A DNA stretch of 33,905 nucleotides from Firmicutes bacterium CAG:341. GTDB taxonomy: Bacteria; Bacillota; Clostridia; Oscillospirales; Acutalibacteraceae. Position 1 is the first letter of the stretch, and every line of letters begins with the position of its first letter. A model generated the notes under the pieces. The model did no database searches. It had not been told where the DNA came from and was given only the letters and a program-made list of their open reading frames with translations. A program made the position numbers and the translations under genes. The stretch spans positions 42,672-76,576 of the forward strand of contig FR895309.1 in the NCBI GenBank assembly GCA_000434995.1. The letters are read 5' to 3'. Below, in pieces: positions 31,207 through 33,905 of the stretch.

Positions 31207-32790
31207 TTGGAGAAAGAGTCTTACAGTATTGATGATATTCTTTCTGAAGTTAAAAAACGCAGAGAGCATGAAAATCAACAGCAAGCCAATACCGAACCAC
31301 AAGATAAAGCCGAACCTGAAGTTCAGGAAAAAGAGGAAGTAAAAGTAACTGCTTATAAGGCGGAGCCGGAAGTAATTGAGGAAACTTCTGAAAAAGAAGA
31401 GGACTTCACAATTAACGACACTGCCGATATTGAAATTCCGACTATTGAGGAGGAAGAAACACAGTTTACCGATACTGACCAAGTTGATGAGCAGGACAGT
31501 GCAGTAATTGACAACCAAGCTGCAAATGAAGAAAATAAGCAGGATAAAAACGGAATGGTTGATTTACTGTCACTTGCTCAAAATGAAGAAGTTATTGAGC
31601 CACAGCAAAAAAAAGTGCAACCCAAGGTTAAAGAAAAGGTTAAATTTTCCAAAACCAAAAAAGGCAAGGCTATAATAACTATAATAATTATTCTTCTCGT
31701 TATGGTTATTGCAGGTGGTGTGTTTGCTATACTTTATGCAAACAATATGCTTAATAAGGTAACTGATGATAAAAGCGGTGCAGCCGATTATGAAATGAGC
31801 ACCTATTATGACGGAATGGACTTTCTTAAAGAGGATTTTCCTACAATTAAGGAATCAAGTGCCGGCGAAGTATACAGCTATCCTGAATATCTTAAGCAGT
31901 GGTATCAAAACGGTGACCCTGTAAGTTCAACCCATGTGCTTAATATCCTTCTTATCGGCGAAGATACAAGAGAAGAAAAAATTTCTGATGCTTCGCGTGC
32001 CGATTCGGCAATTATTGTAAGTGTTAATGTAGATACAAAAGAAATTCATTTGACTTCAGTTTTGCGTGACCTTTATGTTTACTATGAGGTTGACGGTAAA
32101 GGTCAATACGGTAAAATTAACGCTGCCGCATCAATGGGCGGAATGAAGTGCTACATCAACACTATTGAAAGATATTATAAAATCGCTATTAACAATTATG
32201 CTGTTGTAAACTTTAATTCATTCCCTAAAATTATTGACGCACTCGGCGGTGTTTCAATTAAAATGACATCAAGGGAAATAAATGAGATTAACAATCATCC
32301 AAGAACTTATGGCAAAGTTACCATTACACAGACCTTTGACGGTACTGAGGGAACAATGAAGCTTAATGGTAAGCAGGCACTTGCTTATTGCAGAATCAGG
32401 CATATTGATTCTGACGGAGCAAGAGCTGACAGGCAAAAAACCGTGCTTAATGCCATAGTTAAAAAGATGAAAAACAGCGGAACGGTTGATATTGTTAAAA
32501 CCGTAAACGAACTTGCAGGCTATGTTTACACAGGTTACAGCAAGAAAGAGCTTGTTTCAATCGGTAACACAGCACTTCGTGACGGCTGGCTTGAATATTC
32601 AATGAAAACAAAGAATGTTCCTGCTGTGGAAAACTGCAAGGGTGGTTCTAGATTTTCTGTTTCGCCAAACAATTGGATTTGGCTTGCCGATATTCCAAAG
32701 GATGCATATGAACTTCAAATGGAAATTTACGGTAAATCAAATATTGAACTCAGCAAAAACAGACCTGCATATATAGATATGGGCAGGTAA
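31207..32790 (+). CDS. LCP (LytR-CpsA-Psr) family cell-wall glycopolymer transferase
   Basis: A 527-residue membrane protein predicted to transfer polyprenyl-linked glycopolymers to peptidoglycan. The cytoplasmic N-terminus of about 150 residues is highly acidic and Gln-rich after SIDDILSEVKKRREHE. One helix follows (about 155-177, IIIILLVMVIAGGVFA). The LCP domain (about 240-420) has ILLIGEDTRE, the arginine-containing TSVLRDLYVYYE, ALGGVSIKMT and LNGKQALAYCRIRHIDSDGA followed by RADRQKTVL, which are active-site segments. The TTG at 31207 is chosen because AGAGGAG lies eight bases before it; a GTG at 31198 overlaps that site. It differs from the degenerate LCP-like protein left of dnaA by keeping these arginines. 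Confidence 0.92.
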   Translation: MEKESYSIDDILSEVKKRREHENQQQANTEPQDKAEPEVQEKEEVKVTAYKAEPEVIEETSEKEEDFTINDTADIEIPTIEEEETQFTDTDQVDEQDSAVIDNQAANEENKQDKNGMVDLLSLAQNEEVIEPQQKKVQPKVKEKVKFSKTKKGKAIITIIIILLVMVIAGGVFAILYANNMLNKVTDDKSGAADYEMSTYYDGMDFLKEDFPTIKESSAGEVYSYPEYLKQWYQNGDPVSSTHVLNILLIGEDTREEKISDASRADSAIIVSVNVDTKEIHLTSVLRDLYVYYEVDGKGQYGKINAAASMGGMKCYINTIERYYKIAINNYAVVNFNSFPKIIDALGGVSIKMTSREINEINNHPRTYGKVTITQTFDGTEGTMKLNGKQALAYCRIRHIDSDGARADRQKTVLNAIVKKMKNSGTVDIVKTVNELAGYVYTGYSKKELVSIGNTALRDGWLEYSMKTKNVPAVENCKGGSRFSVSPNNWIWLADIPKDAYELQMEIYGKSNIELSKNRPAYIDMGR

Positions 32791-32805
32791 AAATTAAAAA
32801 TATAT

Positions 32806-32834
32806 AGGGGCGAACACAGTTCGCCTCTTTTTTT
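32806..32834 (+). terminator. Intrinsic terminator after the LCP gene
   Basis: A 10-bp stem, AGGGGCGAAC with GTTCGCCTCT (one G-U pair), has a three-base loop and is followed by a T-run (32828-32834). Confidence 0.88.
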
Positions 32835-32856
32835 GGCAATGTTAAGAGAGGGAAAA

Positions 32857-33570
32857 ATGAAACACGAAAAAATCGCAACTTTTAAATTTGCTGTTCAAAA
32901 ATCCCTGCCTGTTTTATTCGGCTATCTTTTTTTAGGTTCGGCTTTCGGAATTATGCTTTACAAGGCAGGATATAATTGGATTTGGGCTGTTTTTATATCA
33001 ATAGTTGTTTATGCAGGCTCGGGGCAGTTTTTGCTTGTATCACTTATCAGTGCAAAGGCGGATATTGCAACAACCGCGCTTATGACTTTGTTTATCAACA
33101 CCCGCCATATGTTTTACGGATTATCATATATTGAAAAATTTAAAGCAGGCGGTTGGCGCTATCCTTTTATGATTTTTACATTAACCGATGAAACATATTC
33201 TGTTAATTCATCAATAACTTACATACCGGAAAATGTGAATGAGCCGAAAGCAAGATTTTTAATCGGCGAACTTGATCATTTATATTGGATAATCGGTTCG
33301 GCTTTAGGTTCGCTGTTAAGCCAGCTTATACCGATAGATTTTACCGGCATTGATTTTTCAATGACTGCCCTTTTTGTAGTTATTTTTATTGATTTGATTA
33401 GAAATAACAAGGGTAAATCAAAAATTATAGGTGCAATAGGTGTATTTTCGGCAATACTTTGCCTGATAATTTTCGGCGCAGATAAATTTTTAATTCCGTC
33501 GCTTTTGATTACGGTGGCAATTTTATCCTCTTTCAAAAAGTTTTTTGATGTTTGGGAGGTGGCAAAATGA
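32857..33570 (+). CDS. azlC: AzlC family branched-chain amino acid exporter, large subunit
   Basis: A 237-residue inner-membrane protein with several hydrophobic segments, including LPVLFGYLFLGSAFGIMLY near the N-terminus, the conserved GSGQFLLVSLISAKADIATT and FINTRHMFYGLSYIEKF. With AzlD it forms a branched-chain amino acid exporter. The ATG at 32857 is preceded by GAGAGGGA; the upstream ATG near 32833 lies in the preceding terminator and lacks a site. It overlaps azlD by four bases. No promoter is evident between the terminator and the start. Confidence 0.93.
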   Translation: MKHEKIATFKFAVQKSLPVLFGYLFLGSAFGIMLYKAGYNWIWAVFISIVVYAGSGQFLLVSLISAKADIATTALMTLFINTRHMFYGLSYIEKFKAGGWRYPFMIFTLTDETYSVNSSITYIPENVNEPKARFLIGELDHLYWIIGSALGSLLSQLIPIDFTGIDFSMTALFVVIFIDLIRNNKGKSKIIGAIGVFSAILCLIIFGADKFLIPSLLITVAILSSFKKFFDVWEVAK

Positions 33571-33896
33571 CAACAACTCATCTTGTTTTAATGATTTTGG
33601 TTGCCGGTGCCTGCACTTTTGCCACAAGGCTGTTTCCTTTTGCTCTTTTCGGGCAGAGTAAGGAAGTGCCGAAATTTGTAAAATATTTGGGCAATGTTTT
33701 GCCCGTTGCAATTTTGGGTATACTTATCGTTTACTGCCTTAAAGATTTTGAAAAGGGCGATATTAACTATATTATCCCGCAAATTATCGCAGTGGTGATA
33801 ACCGCTTTGGTTCATATTTGGAAAAAGAATACCCTTTTGAGTATCGCAGTCGGTACAATAGGCTATATGCTTTTGATACATTTTGTATTTGTATAA
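33567..33896 (+). CDS. azlD: AzlD family branched-chain amino acid exporter, small subunit
   Basis: A 109-residue protein with four hydrophobic segments, including HLVLMILVAGACTFATRLFP (the conserved ATR-FPF opening) and YLGNVLPVAILGILIVYCL. It is the small partner of AzlC. GGAGGTG precedes the ATG at 33567, which overlaps the azlC stop as ATGA. The gene ends just before the window edge and is complete. Confidence 0.93.
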   Translation: MTTTHLVLMILVAGACTFATRLFPFALFGQSKEVPKFVKYLGNVLPVAILGILIVYCLKDFEKGDINYIIPQIIAVVITALVHIWKKNTLLSIAVGTIGYMLLIHFVFV

Positions 33897-33905
33897 AATA
33901 AAAGA

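Noticed and set aside
1..33905. rRNA, tRNA, CRISPR array, insertion sequence or prophage
   Set aside because: No cloverleaf, repeat-spacer array, transposase or phage structural gene was seen; the gene set is core chromosomal.

Overview
The window comes from an AT-rich, endospore-forming, low-GC Firmicute, most likely a gut-type Clostridia (Oscillospiraceae/Ruminococcaceae-like). The evidence is the order dnaA-dnaN-yaaA-recF-remB-gyrB-gyrA, the sporulation and germination genes yqfC, yqfD and sleB, strong AGGAGG-type ribosome binding sites, and the clostridial flavour of GyrA and the LCP protein. The window spans the chromosomal replication origin, which I place between dnaA and dnaN (about 22.6-22.8 kb).

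Layout. (1) 82-6737, minus strand: a housekeeping operon reading DUF951 - murI - prfA - XRE membrane regulator - tsaC/coaE fusion - M18 aminopeptidase - asparaginase. (2) 6.8-12.4 kb, plus strand: an S1-domain protein, a DUF1846 protein, pyrG, then yqfC-yqfD. DUF1846 and pyrG are each preceded by a near-identical promoter plus promoter-proximal hairpin. (3) 12.4-13.4 kb, minus: sleB and a small membrane protein. (4) 13.4-13.8 kb: a gene-free divergent region carrying DnaA-box-like motifs. (5) 13.8-17.4 kb, plus: ogg, rsmE, a GtrB-like glycosyltransferase, fba. (6) 17.5-21.0 kb, minus: an orphan 58-residue peptide gene and the folate cluster folE-folP-folB-folK, led by a degenerate LCP-like membrane protein. 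(7) 21.0-33.9 kb, plus: the AT-rich dnaA promoter region, dnaA, origin, dnaN, yaaA, recF, remB, gyrB, two tandem YcxB-like membrane proteins, gyrA, a canonical LCP ligase and azlC-azlD.

How the parts work together. The right arm is one block for replication initiation (DnaA, sliding clamp, RecF, gyrase), with overlapping or abutting junctions from dnaN to remB that suggest translational coupling. The origin has a DnaA box followed by DnaA-trio-like repeats in the B. subtilis arrangement. The left arm is a mosaic of short divergent units; the rpmH-rnpA-yidC genes usual upstream of dnaA are replaced by the LCP-like/folate operon. The least-explained items are the twin promoter-hairpin leaders on DUF1846 and pyrG, the second DnaA-box-like cluster about 7.5 kb left of dnaA, the altered DnaA recognition loop, the shortened YqfD, the degenerate LCP protein, and the YcxB pair inserted between gyrB and gyrA.

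No rRNA, tRNA, CRISPR array, transposase or prophage gene was seen.
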